Source: Clytia hemisphaerica (taxonomy: Eukaryota; Cnidaria; Hydrozoa; Leptothecata; Clytiidae). Taken from it: a DNA stretch of 64,000 bases. Below the pieces are notes generated by a model, which saw only the letters and a program-made list of their open reading frames with translations, did not search any database and was not told where the DNA came from. A program made the position numbers and the translations under genes. Location: positions 62,001-126,000 of the forward strand of contig CACVBU010000237.1 of NCBI GenBank assembly GCA_902728285.1, written 5' to 3'. How positions within the stretch are numbered: position 1 is the stretch's first letter; the number at the start of each line of letters is the position of its first letter. Positions 11,494 through 23,335 of the stretch are shown piece after piece.

Positions 11494-13356
11494 GTATATT
11501 TTCCAAACGGACTTCTAGCTGTCCAATGTATTTAGTTTGGTCTTGGTGTTCTTTTTGGTTTGCTGTCATTTGGAAAGCTTTGATTATGTCTATGGTAATC
11601 AGACATACTTTAATTTTGTTCATGAAAGTGGATTTTGAGTACATGTTTTGTAATTTTGCTTCTCTTGTCGTAGAATAATTATACATCCGACGGCATTATC
11701 ATACTTAGTCCATATTTAGTATATTAGATTCTTATTTTTAACAAAACTGAAGCTTTTTATGTTAATAGTTGTTAATATTTGTTAATATATGGGGCCGTCC
11801 ACATAGTACGTACCCCCTCGTAGTAGTACGTACTTTTTCATTCACCCCCCCCCCCCCCCCGACTGAAAAAAAATTCAATTTCCAATAGTATGGTTCGAAA
11901 ATATATTTCTTGTAGGAAACTCAATGTTTGAGAAATTTTTTTCTTTCTCCTTGGAGAATGAGTATACGAAGGGTAAAAGTTGTCCCCTTTTTCTAAGACA
12001 GAGAATGTGTAGAATACGTGTAAGACAAGAAAAACTTTCGTACGCAATGAAGTTCTCCTTTATCAAAACTTTACAAACCCTCGTATGGTACTTGCTAGTC
12101 ACAGTCAAAAATATTTACCGTACATATGTATATTATATAGTAGTTTGTTATATTGAAAAACGAACAATATTTTTTTTCCTTTAAGATTGCGTATATGCCT
12201 TAAGGGAGAAATTTCGACAGAAAGAATATAAATTTATAAGCAATCGCCAAAATTAATTCTCGCCAAATTTATTTTCTTTCACACTAGTCTCTATTTCTTT
12301 AAAAAATCCTATTTTCATTCATTTTTTCAGCTAAAATATTGAACAAATAATATGCAGCTCACCGAATTGATTTTCGCCAACTTCAGAAATCTTAATAATC
12401 GCCAAAATGATTCCGCCCAATGCAACTAAATTCATTCGCCAAAATTTCTCTCTTAAGGTATCTTTATTTAAGAACGTCAAAAAGTTTTGTTAAAGCCTTT
12501 AGATGTTCTCAACCTTTCAAAGTTTTTTACGTTTAAACTTTATTTTTTAGCAAGTGTAAACCTTTTCTTATGTTAGTTACTGTTATGTCACAAGAAGAAA
12601 TTGTTTTACTGTTTTAGACATCAAATTTTTGTCCAATTCATCATCATTTGCATGTGTATTTTACAAACTGGTCCTAATTTGCTTAGCCTTAGATTTTACG
12701 TCTCAGGACTGAAAATTACTTTTGAAAAGGTACAATAGTTTCGGAAAATTTTACAAACTGGTCCGTTTAGTACTAAATATCACCTAGAACCGTTTTTCGG
12801 TATATTTTGCCTTAATTTAAATTTAAACTGAATTTCCAGGGTGCTTTCCTATTTCAACAAATAGGAAATAGGTGGCTGAACTAAAATTTTGTAAATCAAC
12901 TTATTGGTAAGCCCAGGAAAAACAGCGGATTGATCTAGAAAATACTTGCGGTACACATTTTTTATAAGCAACCGGGTTGCTAAGGGCTCAGGCCTCAAAA
13001 TGGCCCAAAAAAATTAAGCAATTTGCTTAGCAATCCTGACGCCTCAAACCAAATTAGCAACTTTTTTTCCTCAGCAATAAAAAAAACTCGGGCACAATTT
13101 TAGAAGAGAGCCTTGCAAACATTCGAAAGATGCCTTTACTGTCCATTTTTAAATTGAAAAATTGTCGAAAAATTCAAAATTGTGCTTTTCAACTATTTTA
13201 AGTTTGAAATCTTTTGCCCTCCTGGATTCAAAAATCCTTAGCGAAAAATGGAAATTGCTTTTTAAAAAATTTGTAGACTAGGAGCTATTGACGCAAACGC
13301 CATTTTGACCAAAGTTTCAAAATAACAAAAAAACTTTTTAGAGTTGAAAACGAAGT

Positions 13357-13457
13357 AGCCAAGCAAGCTCGACGCTCGCTTGCTTCTTACTTCGCGCTCG
13401 ATGGCAATTTCAAGACATCGAGTAAGAAGCATTAGCGAGCGTCGAGCTTGCTTGGCT
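13357..13457. repeat. Inverted repeat (hairpin), about 45-bp arms
   Basis: The arm beginning AGCCAAGCAAGCTCGACGCT is mirrored by AGCGTCGAGCTTGCTTGGCT, with a short loop around 'GGCAATTTCAAGACATCGAG'. It may be a tiny MITE nested in the 5-kb element. No clear target duplication was found. Confidence 0.8.
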
Positions 13458-13570
13458 AAAAACGAAGCGAAGAACCAACAGAAATGCCTGCAATGACTTA
13501 TATTGAAAAAAAAATCATTACCCCATTCATTGATCATTGATTAATTTCCAAAACATCTGAAATCTTCCAG

Positions 13571-13690
13571 ACGACTTTAGAGTCTGGCTGGGCAGAATAA
13601 AAATCAGAATGGCCACTTATCTGCGTCATCCAGTCTATCAAAAAGCTCTAAGTGACCTCCAGGCTAATGATCCCGTTGTTCGACGGCGAC
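13571..13690 (+). CDS. Coding-like stub next to right arm
   Basis: After an acceptor-like ATCTTCCAG, the frame reads DDFRVWLGRIKIRMATYLRH and PVYQKALSDLQANDPV. It then runs into the satellite array of the right arm, where the reading becomes meaningless. It looks like an exon truncated by the arm. I do not recognise the family. Confidence 0.25.
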
Positions 13691-14100
13691 TTCTATGTTC
13701 GACGACGACCTCTATGTCCGGCCAAGACCTCTATGTTCGACGACGACCTCTATGTCCGGCCAAGACCTCTATGTCCGGCCAAGACCTCTATGTTCGACGA
13801 CGACCTCTATGTCCGGCCAAGACCTCTATGTTCGACGACGACCTCTATGTCCGGCCAAGACCTCTATGTTATCGAAGAAGACGACGTTCTGCCGTGACTT
13901 TGCTATATACAAATACGATAAGGTGTTATTTTGAAGACTGTGTTGTCAAATTTCCAGACCAGAACTTATAAAGTAAAGACCGAAAAAAATTGGGCTGAGA
14001 CCTCTATGAACGACGACGACTTCTATGTCCGACCACGACCTCTATGTCCGGCGACGACCTCTATGTCCGACCACGGCCTCTATGTTCGACGACGGCTTAT
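13678..14100. repeat. 19-bp satellite array, right arm
   Basis: This is the inverted counterpart of the array at 9215-9700, with the same two main unit types (TCGACGACGACCTCTATGT and CCGGCCAAGACCTCTATGT orientation), a unique spacer at about 13,885-13,995 and an outer block at about 14,000-14,095. The number and order of units differ from the left arm, so the arrays have changed since the arms were identical. Confidence 0.9.
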
Positions 14101-14130
14101 CATTTCGGATTATTGAACCCGATCCCCCCT

Positions 14131-15120
14131 GATAACAGAACAGGGTATAATTTTTGAGAAATTTACAAGTCCAAAATATTCTCGATGAACGATTTAATGA
14201 CCACTTTAGGTTTGACTAATCCTGGATCCTAAAGTAGTCACTGATGCGATTTCGATCATATAGCCACTTTAGGATCTAAAACTAAACAGAACAGATGACA
14301 TTGCATTGCCTCAAAAAGGGTTTGTTGTTGTTTGGAAGGAACCAATTTGCGCACGAGAAGTATTATAGTATAAGAATGTAATCTTGCTAGCAGCTACGTA
14401 TAAATTCTTTAGCGTAAACTATTATGTCTGCTATTCATTTAGCTTTTTGAAATAGTAGAAAATAATGTAGAAGGTACAAAATATCAAAATGAGCTGATTT
14501 GACTTTGAGCTAGTGGGAATCAAAAATCGATTTGGATCTTCCTGAAATAGCGCACCACGCTGAATCTAATGTTTAGCAATAACGAGTGCTAGTTTTGATG
14601 AACATTCATTTGTTTTTATAAAAGGGTTGAGCACTGCAAGCCAAATAACATTAGGAGTAACTTGTTAATGCTAAACATAAAAAAGGATTAAGGGTGGGAG
14701 AACAGTAGTTTGAATGTTTTTGAATTGCGTTCTTATTTATACATTCTTCTGCTTTGATAGAGTTCGACAGAATGAAAAATTCGCTGAGAACTTTATCGCT
14801 TAATTTGAAAGAGTTCGAAGAGAACAATAGTTTGTCTCGTAATATCGAAAGAATTGATCTCAAAAGAAGCAGTCATACATGAGTTAATCATAATTTGTGA
14901 TTCAATTTGTGTATGTAAAAGCAGTGTCTCGTTGTTCGTTAAATCACGCTTTGCTTTGTATATCTCAATATAATTATACAAACGTTTTGGTAGCCCAACA
15001 ATTTAACTTGAGAACTGTTTTCATTTAAGCTATCTTGAATCTAAAATAGGCGACTTTGATATTAATATTACTTTTAATATTATAAACTTCAACTTAAGAC
15101 CGTTTTCAAACATCGGAATA
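14131..15120. other. No gene seen
   Basis: AT-rich sequence. Short open stretches on both strands lack splice signals and recognisable motifs. A dispersed 'CCACTTTAGG...CCTAAAGTAGTCA' block occurs at 14,200-14,280 and also near 7690. Confidence 0.4.
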
Positions 15121-15125
15121 GATCA

Positions 15126-15875
15126 GGCATGAACAAAACAACAAGCTTGTCAAAATTCGTAAAGGCACAGTTGGTTTGCTTTACAACCCCAAAGCCCTAC
15201 TTAGATGGTCAGTCAGCAACCCCATCATTGCTGAGATGTGCGGAAGTGACCGTATCGCGTTGGATGAAAATGAAACTGATTTGAAACATCATGAAGATAC
15301 TCCAGCATTCGAGAAGCAGTTTCGTAAGGATGTCAATTCACTTGTAGTCGCCGTTGAAGAAATAGGTAATCTGTTCATAGAAAAGGAAACAAACCCGTTC
15401 AAATCTCATCCAAAACTGTTCTACCGTGAGAGGCTACACACCAAGTAAAGCAGGCCGAGAAGACTGGTAAAGATCAATTTCAAATCTTCATCCAAGATCG
15501 ACTCCAAAGGAAGAAGAAGTCCATGTATGACGTGATTCCAAAGAACAAGCTCCTCATTTTCAAGCAGCCCAATCTGTTCATGATAGCCAAATCCAAAGAA
15601 AGAATTCAAAGCTTAACTGCAGACAGCAGACTTTTTTCTCGCCTCTTTATCGCTTGCCAGTCACGAAAAGGAGATCTTCAAAACTTCTTTTTGCACGAGA
15701 ATTATGGGTACCCTCTATTGCCATCTCAGAAATATGGCAGACTGAGGAAAATGCACTGCCAAGTCTGATTTTGTAACTTGTCTCAAGAAAGATGTTGGCG
15801 AACCAGACACGGAGGCACCTCAAGTCTACATGAAAGTTATCGATGGGCCAGCATTTTTTGTGAATATATGAACAG
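15126..15875 (+). pseudogene. PIN-like family relic, middle part
   Basis: Readable pieces in order are NKLVKIRKGTVGLLYNPKAL, RWSVSNPIIAEMCGSDRIAL, HHEDTPAFEKQFRKDVNSLV, NKLLIFKQPNLFMIAKSKER, and ADSRLFSRLFIACQSRKGD with LQNFFLHENY. Frames change near 15,450 and 15,760. These segments are known to me as the middle region of the same repeated protein family whose C-terminal nuclease-like part is at 4579-5652, which places an independent decayed copy here. No PIN motifs remain. Confidence 0.55.
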
Positions 15876-15879
15876 CTAA

Positions 15880-16955
15880 GATATCGACCACTTTCAATCG
15901 CTACTCCAACCAGCTGAAGATATTTTATGATCGTGAAATAATTTCTAAAGTAAACCATTTTGTTACCTAATCTGAAATTATTTTCTATCTCTTTATTTTC
16001 CATTGCGTCAGAGGATCTTTAATACCGTGGTTAGAGTATATAGTGTTAGTGATTAGCCCATTAGTATTAGGTTTCCGTCCGTTGTTTCAGTTTTGAAGAA
16101 AGAATAATGGCGAAAAGGTAGGGTTTCTTAGCGTAAATATTTTAATTGGTACTGTAGAAAGATACTGACTACTTTTGAAATAATGTCACAAGCGTCCACT
16201 TTGACGTCTATTTTTTATTGAATAGTTTTCATAAGCAAAAATGTATTCAGCATGAATTATCCTTTCCAACTTTATATACTGTAATACATGAGAAATTTTT
16301 TTATTGACGTCACAAGTCTTCTTTAACTTTTATTGACACCATTTTCAAAAAAAACTGTAAGCAAAAAAGTTGTTCAGGACGAAATTTCCTTTCCAACAGT
16401 ATATAACACTTGATGGTTTGGATACCTTCAAAAATTTTCATGACGTCAGCAAAAAAGTGCTTATGTCAGCAGTCACGTGGTTTTCAGACGTGTCACTGTC
16501 AATTTTTTTGTTCAGAATACAATAGCATACCGCAGTGAATCTAAAAATAGACATTGATTTTTCTGTTTGACCGAAATTCAATCCCATCACCCTTCGCGTT
16601 AACTACGCCTGCATGCAAATTACACTCAACTACAAAGAAAAAGTAATGACTTTCACGACTTTTTAATTAAGGATTGTGGGATTGATTTTCGGTCAAGTGT
16701 TAAAAGTAATAATAATTATGACGTTTGCATAACGGTGTGCTATTGTGCATGTCTGTGCCAAGTTTCATGCTTTTTTCACAAACTGAAGTATTGTTATGAT
16801 ATTTTGGTCTAACAGACTAAACTATAATATTTTTATAATTATACGTTTTTTCCATTTGTTTTAAATTTTTCTAATTGTATAAATCAGACCAATCAAACAT
16901 TCTGTCAAGAAATGAGAATTTTATGCAAAAAAGAACCAACAAACCAATAGACATA
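15880..16955. other. AT-rich stretch with a diverged tandem duplication
   Basis: No gene is visible. Two units of roughly 130 bp (about 16,180-16,310 and 16,311-16,447) repeat the order 'CATAAGCAAAAA...CCTTTCCAAC...TATATA...TGACGTCA' with many differences. TGACGTCA-like words recur here and in other repeats of the window. Confidence 0.4.
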
Positions 16956-18980
16956 CCCAGCCGGCACACAACGTTTTCAAAACGTTTTTTTAGGTTTAGA
17001 TTACGTTGTGAAAAAAACGCGTTGCCAAAGAAAACGCGTTTTTTCATAACGCTTATAAAACGTTGTTGAAACGTTACAATCTAAACGTTTTTCAAAGGTT
17101 TTGCTAACAACGTTTAAGAAACGTTTTTTCTAAACTTGATTTAAACGTGATTTTGATCAACGTTTTTTAAACGTTTATAAAACGTTTTTTTGAGACGAAA
17201 GTGTAGTGCCCAAGATTTCTATTTGAAATATATAAATATAACCTCATCGACTCTCAGCTTTTATCCCAAGAAAATTTCTGAGACTTTACCTACCTGCTCT
17301 GAGATATAGGAGAGATATTCGATATATCTTTTTCTCTTTTACTTTATTGACTTCTCTTTAAGTGTTAAATATATTTTAATAAAACGCCCACTCCCTGTTT
17401 GAATACCTCGTAAGATCGCCCACCCGTAGAATAGAAACTTGTGAAATTCTCTCCGTCACGCCCTTTCCAAATTACAAACCACGCACCCGCTCCCCGTCCC
17501 ATCTACTCGCCGCCCCCCCCCCCCCCATCGTCCGCCGAATTAACAATGGAATGGCTTCTTTTCTGGACAGCTTTCGAACGTTCGAACGTTCAAACGTTTG
17601 AATTCGAAATCACTTGTAGTTCAAAACAAAAATCAAACAAAGTAAAGGTTCTGTAAAAGTTGGATGTTTCATGCACGAAGACTGGAAGAAACTGGTTCTC
17701 TTACAAAAATCAACTAGATAATGTAAGTAGTTTACATTAAACTGAAAATGCTTTTGATATTTAAGTTAATTCTTAGAGGCTTTATCGGTGTAGCTTATTT
17801 CAGGTTTCAATTTCTGATGATATTTATTTTTGAGAGCAAACCTTGGAAAAATTTCGAAAAATTACGTAATCTTCAGTAAACTTAATGTTAAAACTTTTTA
17901 TTTTAACTTCTTTTCCCTCAGATTCAAGCTGGAGTGTATTATTGGTTTCCTTATTGCAACTATCCTCAGCTGACTTTGTGTGGTCGCCAGCAGAAAGTAC
18001 CGAAAATATGCTAGTAAAGGTAGGTGAAATGTAACAAGACTTTAATGATATCTTTCCAAAACTATGTTAATTTCTTGTTGATACCCCTGCATCACTGAGT
18101 GAGCTTGGTACTTCAAACTTCTGAAATTTGACTTGGAAACACCCCTGTCTCAACGACAATAATTTAGCAAAGTCCTTGGTAGAATACATTTCGTGAAACA
18201 TAAAGTTTGGCCATGAAATTTAAGAAGTTTTTTCTTTATCCTCCTGGAGCATTCTTTTTCCCGTGGAAAGAAAAGATAGTTTTCAACGTCTCAACCGCAG
18301 CTAAAAAATCTTTAAACATCAAATTTACTATTCGTCTTTTATTTTTTCAGGATCGCAAATGTGTGAAGGAGACCAAAGAAATCGCAATCAAGATATCGTT
18401 TTTTAACACTTCAAATAGCAATCATACTGGAAACGTTTGGAATGATTATCACAAAGATGCCAGAAAGGAAGGACGGAAGAGAAAGAACATCAAATTTTTG
18501 ATTTCATTACGTTTAATTTATACTTATTGTAGATTTTCATACCCAGAAAATTATATAGAAAAGAGCATTCAAAGAAAATTCAAATGTGCGTACGGTCTTT
18601 CTCATAATAGTGCAATGAATAGGAATTATTTTGGCAAAGAACGTCTTAGAGACGTGTTAAAACTAATCTAAAATAACTTTTCAAGACGTTTTTAAGTCGT
18701 CTCAGAAACGTACCATACCGAAATTAATAAAATTAAGACGTCTCGGAAACGTCATAGAGACGTCCATAATTCGTTCCAAAAAGACGTCTTTCAAGTGGCT
18801 AAAAGAAAACGTAGAAACAACGTTTTTCAAACGCCTTGCAAAAACGTAATCTATAAACGTTTGAAAAACGTTTTTTTGACGTTGTGAAAAAACGTTGTAA
18901 AGTGCGACAAATACAACCTGAAAAAAACGTTTTCCAAACGTTGTGAAAAACGTTTTTTAAACGTTTTTTTGCCGGCTGGG
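16956..18980. mobile_element. 2-kb TA-flanked TIR element rich in AACGTTTT
   Basis: The ends CCCAGCCGGCA and TGCCGGCTGGG form terminal inverted repeats, flanked by TA on both sides (16,954-16,955 and 18,981-18,982). About 200 bp at each end are packed with AACGTTTT/AAAACGTT words (16,969-17,195 and 18,820-18,970), and GACGTCT words recur at 18,640-18,790. The interior has a C-rich run (17,512-17,526) and an open stretch at 18,207-18,671 (VWNDYHKDARKEGRKRKN) of unknown nature. It has no recognised transposase, so it is non-autonomous. TA duplication suggests Tc1/mariner-like mobilisation, but the end sequence does not identify a family. Confidence 0.8.
18330..18671 (+). CDS. Uncertain open stretch inside the 2-kb TIR element
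   Basis: The open frame upstream of 18,671 includes DRKCVKETKEIAIKISFFNT after an acceptor-like TTTTTTCAG at 18,350, then VWNDYHKDARKEGRKRKN and FSYPENYIEKSIQRKFKC. The basic composition and its position could mark the remains of a DNA-binding or transposase exon. No family is recognised. Confidence 0.25.
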   Translation: MRLLFFQDRKCVKETKEIAIKISFFNTSNSNHTGNVWNDYHKDARKEGRKRKNIKFLISLRLIYTYCRFSYPENYIEKSIQRKFKCAYGLSHNSAMNRNYFGKERLRDVLKLI

Positions 18981-19411
18981 TAAAGTTTAAAAAGCCAAGC
19001 AGAAAAACACAGACACCAAAAACCACTCAAAAACCCAACCAATGCAATCTGGAGTCCCCGACTTGCGAGAGATGCAGCGGCTTTAAACATGTGTTAAGGA
19101 CGTGCAACACTCAGCCTCCCCCAGATTCCATAACCCTGAACCGACCCGCAGTCCAAACAAACTAACAAAGATAGAGAAATAAACAAAAACTCCCACACAA
19201 ATACAAAGAAAAAAAAAGGGTAGACAACAGACAAGAACAAGACAAACGACAAAATACAAGTATCAAAAAACCCAAACTTTCAAAAAGTAGGCCCAGAACC
19301 CGGTTCGACACCTAAAGTCCGTGCAGCCGTCTGCACGGGAAAGAACGAAAAAGAAAGTGACTGAGAAAACTAACATACAATACATAATATAAAAAAAAAT
19401 GTTTTCAATTT

Positions 19412-19870
19412 TCAAAAATGCAGTTGCGCTAAAAACCCATTTAAAGATTCTTCGAATTTCAAAAAAGTCTCTGGAAATCTATCAAAACACTTAACAATTT
19501 GTTTTCGCAAGAAAGATCTTTCAGCTCCCTGATTGAGCATGCACTTGAAAAGTTCTGAAATTCTGGGCAGAACATCTTCAAAAAGAAGAGTGCATCTAGC
19601 AATGCATAGCACCTCAGAATATATAGAACTGTAAAAGATGATTGGTGGTAAATTACTACTATCTTTATGTGGCATTCTCACGATGAAAAAGGGAAAGGCG
19701 TCTCTCTTGTCAAACAATTTATAGCGAAAGATGTTATTTTCAATGCTTATATCTAGATCCAAAAACGTTGCATGTGTTCCATGATGTTCAACTTTCAACT
19801 GTAGCTCTTCTGGATAGATAAATGTATATAGAGGGGAACGTTTCGTTACAAGAGTCATAACAGTATACAA
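19412..19870 (-). pseudogene. Reverse transcriptase C-terminal fragment, Penelope-like (tentative)
   Basis: The minus-strand frame starts in a strand leading to FLDLDISIENNIFRYKLFDK, then RDAFPFFIVRMPHKDSSNLP, FYSSIYSEVLCIAR and NQGAERSFLRKQIVKCFDRF. This order (FLDLDI, DKRD.F.F.IVRMP, SE.LRIAR) is a recurrent signature of reverse transcriptase thumb regions in invertebrate repeats; I place it near Penelope-like enzymes with limited certainty. The catalytic box is upstream and missing. The segment from 18,985 to 19,411, its 3' side on the minus strand, is pyrimidine-rich on that strand and could be its 3' untranslated tail. Confidence 0.5.
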
Positions 19871-20960
19871 CTTCGTTGTTATTAGATCAAGAGTAATGAT
19901 CTAAATTTAAATAAGGAAATATCAATTCTTGTATATGTTTTTTTTAATAAGCAAGTATCTATCCCTTGGTCAGCCTAGTGTATGCTAAAGCTTTTAAATA
20001 TGGCTTAGGGTAAACTGTTAGAAGCAGAAATCTGAAAATATAAAACTAAAAATATAAAACTAAAAACTTTTTTTTTAAAACACAACATCCTTATGTGAAA
20101 GTACAAAGATAAAATAGTTCCTATCCCGCCAACATATTATATCCCGCCTCATACAAAAGTTTTAATGTCACACTGGAGGTTCAACCCAGTCTAAACACTA
20201 GCTGTCAGATTCTGTTCAAAAACTCATTAATGAAAACAAAATTTAAATAGAAGTGAAGAAAAACTGAAGACATACGTATCGAAAAATATGTTTGCAATTA
20301 AATACTAACAAAAATGTTGAAAAGGTTGAAAATAAAACAGTAGATTGTGTATCGCAATTCAGTACAATAAATAAAGTACACAAAAAGTGCTCAAAGTTTC
20401 TCAACATTTAGAACAGAAGAAAATTGAATTGACTTAACTTTTTTTATTTTTTTTATTCTATTTATTTGATAAAGCAGGTTAAAAAAAACGCAGACTAAGC
20501 TGATGTGGACCTGCAACTAAGGACTATATTACAAATGAAAAATAGTTAAAATGTATTAAAATTATGTATATGCTGTAAATAGAGATAAAAGAATTATTAG
20601 TGCAGAGATTTCTGAAGGATAGTTAACCAGAGAAAAAAGTAAAAGCTTGATAAGCTTATGTGGCTTAAGTGAGATTTAGTTTTGTTATAGGAGTTAATTA
20701 GAACTAGACTTGAGCTAACCTAATGTAACCTATGAGTCATAAAAACCTACGCATGTGCAATATAAAATTAAAAGCTATGTATCTGAAAAAATAAATAAAA
20801 TTTTAAAATCTAGGTCGTCAAAGTGAGATAGGGAAATTAAGCAAACGAATTGTTTTGTTTACCAAGAATATAGCTAGGACTTCAAAGTTTATGTTTCATA
20901 ATCAAAGAATTTAATGTAACGCAAAGTTCATGGGAAATGATGTGTAAGTTGTTTGATAAA
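19871..20960. other. AT-rich spacer, no gene seen
   Basis: No coding signal. The part near 20,430-20,960 could be the 3' untranslated tail of the LINE remnant that follows on the minus strand. A T-rich run (20,440-20,465) is the only notable feature. Confidence 0.4.
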
Positions 20961-20966
20961 GATTAA

Positions 20967-21528
20967 CTAAATAAATACATAGTCATCTCTAATAATGTAT
21001 GAATTATATGTAAAAGAAAATTTATTGATCTTATCTCTAAAATCTTTCAATCTATTCCTAAAGATGTCAAATTTTGATACATTGGTAAGTTCATTCGGCA
21101 TTGCATTCCATATCTTGGAAGCTCTATCTAACAACAAAAGTATTTTGATTTGTTGTTTTGAATTGTTTAGCAATTTTTACTTGATTGTCCCTCCGTTGAG
21201 GAGTAGATTTTGAGTTCAAAATACAAAACATATTTGATAGTTCTGAATCAATATTTCTGTAAAATATTTTGTGCATAAGACATAACAGTCTTCGTTTATA
21301 CAAATATTCAATACTCATCCACCCAGCTGCCTTTAGTACCTCACCGTCAGACAAATGGTCTGGTGGTTGGAATATTCGTCTAGCAGCTCGTACGTGCAGA
21401 ATTTCTAGCTTTTTCAAGATAACATCATTATTGCCCCATACTGTTATATTATAAGTAACGGATGGGATAATCGTTGCAAAGTAAAATTTTGACATGACAA
21501 CATTACCAAGAATAACCATACGTTTCAC
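20967..21528 (-). pseudogene. Non-LTR retrotransposon reverse transcriptase C-terminus
   Basis: The minus strand reads a classical LINE tail: SKFYFATIIPSVTYNITVWG, then LKKLEILHVRAARRIFQPPD, and after a frame change DRASKIWNAMPNELTNVSKF followed by DIFRNRLKDF. The sequence 'tyr-thr/gly-..-trp-gly ... leu.lys.his.ala.arg ... trp.n.lp..l' is what follows the reverse transcriptase palm in CR1/Jockey-type LINEs. The catalytic part is missing and the frames break near 21,170, so it is a 5'-truncated dead copy. Clade assignment is approximate. Confidence 0.7.
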
Positions 21529-22061
21529 TATTTTGATTTTTGTGCGATAGTGCTTTGAGAATTCATACGCATAACTTATGTTATGCTAGGGAAATCTGAG
21601 CCTTCATGCTTATAGGCCTTTCATGCTTATAAAGAAAACATAAGTGAAAAAAAAAACACTACCTAAAAATTTCCTTAAAGAAGAGAAAATTGTTTTCAGC
21701 TCTGAAGTTTGTACAAATATTTCAAAATTTAGCCTGACTTTGCAAAATACAAATAAAAAAATGTAGTGTTTCCGGAATGCGGGTAAAGTAAAAAAGCTTT
21801 CAAAAAAATTCAATAGAGTTTTAGCATTTTAAAACTTTCAGTTAAGATAGCAAATGTACTCCTTGTTATCAAAAGAAGAGTACCTTATTTAATCAACCTC
21901 AAGTGATTTAACAAATATAACAAATAAAATAGAAATTTACAAGTTACCTAAAATTGAAACAAAAGTAAATTCAACATGCCGTAGAAATCATGGGCATTCT
22001 AATGAAAAAGAATCATCCTTAAAACAAAATAAAAATGTATGAATCAAAGTTCAGAGTTAAC

Positions 22062-23074
22062 TCACGCATTAGTGAAGCGGAAGGTATTAGGGAAAAGTAA
22101 AATGTTAGTGAAATCTTCTGTTAGTTCACTCAAGTACGTATAGTCTCTTGATAGTATTAACACACAACTACACGTCTGGGATCGTGACATTCTGTGTTCT
22201 TGATTCTCTGGGAATTCAACAATAATTGACTCTGACAGCAAATCTCCTCCAGTGACAAAGCGTAAAAACATAGATAAGTTTTTTTTTATCCAATGTTTTG
22301 AGGAATTTTGTCAAGAACCCGTACACTCGAATCTCGTCCAGCAGTAGAGGGATTGGCTAGAAAACACGAAATCACCTTTTTTACAGTTGGCATCTTGTTG
22401 TTGTAAAAATCTAAAAGATTTTTCTTGCAATCAAAGGGTGGGATCGGACATCTCTTTAGAACATCACCCAAGCAATTAGAGATGTACTTTGGTTTTTGAA
22501 GAAGCTCAGCGTGAGCGATTTCAGCCAGCAGATCATGAATATTGTCTTTTGAAGGTAGGCTTTTGAAGTTGTAGTCACTCAACAAATCAACCAAGTCAGG
22601 TTCTAATTGCTCGAAATCTACCCTTCCAACTTTTTCAATGAGATCCTTTTCGTCAAGTGACACATAGTTCTTAAAAGATGACAACAAATCTTCTTTAGTG
22701 ATTTCGTTTTCTCTAAACACAGTGGAAAGCAAAAACACCGAGGAAAATCCAATCAGGAAATAACCAATATCTCGTTTAAGAAGGTACACAAGTATTTTGC
22801 CAGTGGCAGTCCATTCTTCCCTTGCCATGTCGTGACGAATCGTAGGAATCTTCTCCTCTCTTCCAGTGGCACTGATCAGGAGCTCTTCAAAAAATAAACA
22901 GAGCATTCTCTAACAACACCTATTCCAGAACGCTGTTCAATTTGACCGTTGGGTGCCATTATTTGTATATCCAGTTCATGTGTCAAAATGTTTGGTTCTT
23001 TGAACAGTTCAATCAACTGATTTTTTGTGTTCAATCTATTAATGACCTCATCTTGATCAAACTGTTGTTTAAAC
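22062..23074 (-). pseudogene. HECT-like E3 ligase domain (G2E3-type), two frame breaks
   Basis: Seen: from an acceptor at 23,075 the minus strand reads RFKQQFDQDEVINRLNTKNQ, EKIPTIRHDMAREEWTATGK, then YVSLDEKDLIEK, IAHAELLQKPKYISNCLGDV and finally MFLRFVTGGDLLSESII with RSQTCSCVLILSRDY. Family knowledge: HECT-like proteins of the G2E3 group have 'RHD...W.A.G' in the N-lobe and 'FLRFVTG ... TC.C.L.L' in the C-lobe; the Cys in TCSC is the thioester candidate. The stop is at 22,062. Two one-base frame changes occur at homopolymers, T6 near 22,890 and A9 near 22,287. Either the gene is freshly broken or these are sequence errors. The HECT-like exon at 11,029-11,493 is a distant relative. A Cys-rich exon lies just upstream. 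Confidence 0.7.
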
Positions 23075-23335
23075 CTAAAATGGCCAAAGATAAATAAATT
23101 GAGAATACTTATGGTCAAACTGAAACCTTAATTTAGAAAACATTCTAAAATCAAACAAAATTGAAAGTAAATTCCAGTCAGATATTGTGTTAGTCCTTGA
23201 AAAAGGGTTCTCAAAAATATCAGCTGCAAACAGCATTTAAAGCCTCAAATGTAGTTTATGACTAGATTTTCAGTTCCAAAACAACCAGTGACAAAATGTC
23301 CTATGTTATTTATCTTTGACATCAGTAAATTTTAC

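Larger units (their letters stand above)
9174..14130. mobile_element. 5-kb element with long satellite-built inverted arms
   Basis: The left end AGGGGGGATCGGGCTCAATA (9174) is mirrored by the right end ...GAACCCGATCCCCCCT (14,130). The match extends inward over hundreds of bases: an outer block of 19-bp satellite units, a unique spacer of about 100 bp ('TTTTTTTCGGTCTTTATTTT...CAAAGTCACGGCAGAA'), and an inner block of satellite units. The interior (about 9.7-13.6 kb) holds a HECT-like exon at 11,029-11,493, blocks with the palindrome GACCGGTC, an inverted repeat at 13,357-13,457, and no transposase I can recognise. I could not settle a target-site duplication. Both flanks contain AACAGAA, but at different distances from the ends. 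It is probably a non-autonomous foldback-type or long-TIR DNA element. Confidence 0.75.
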
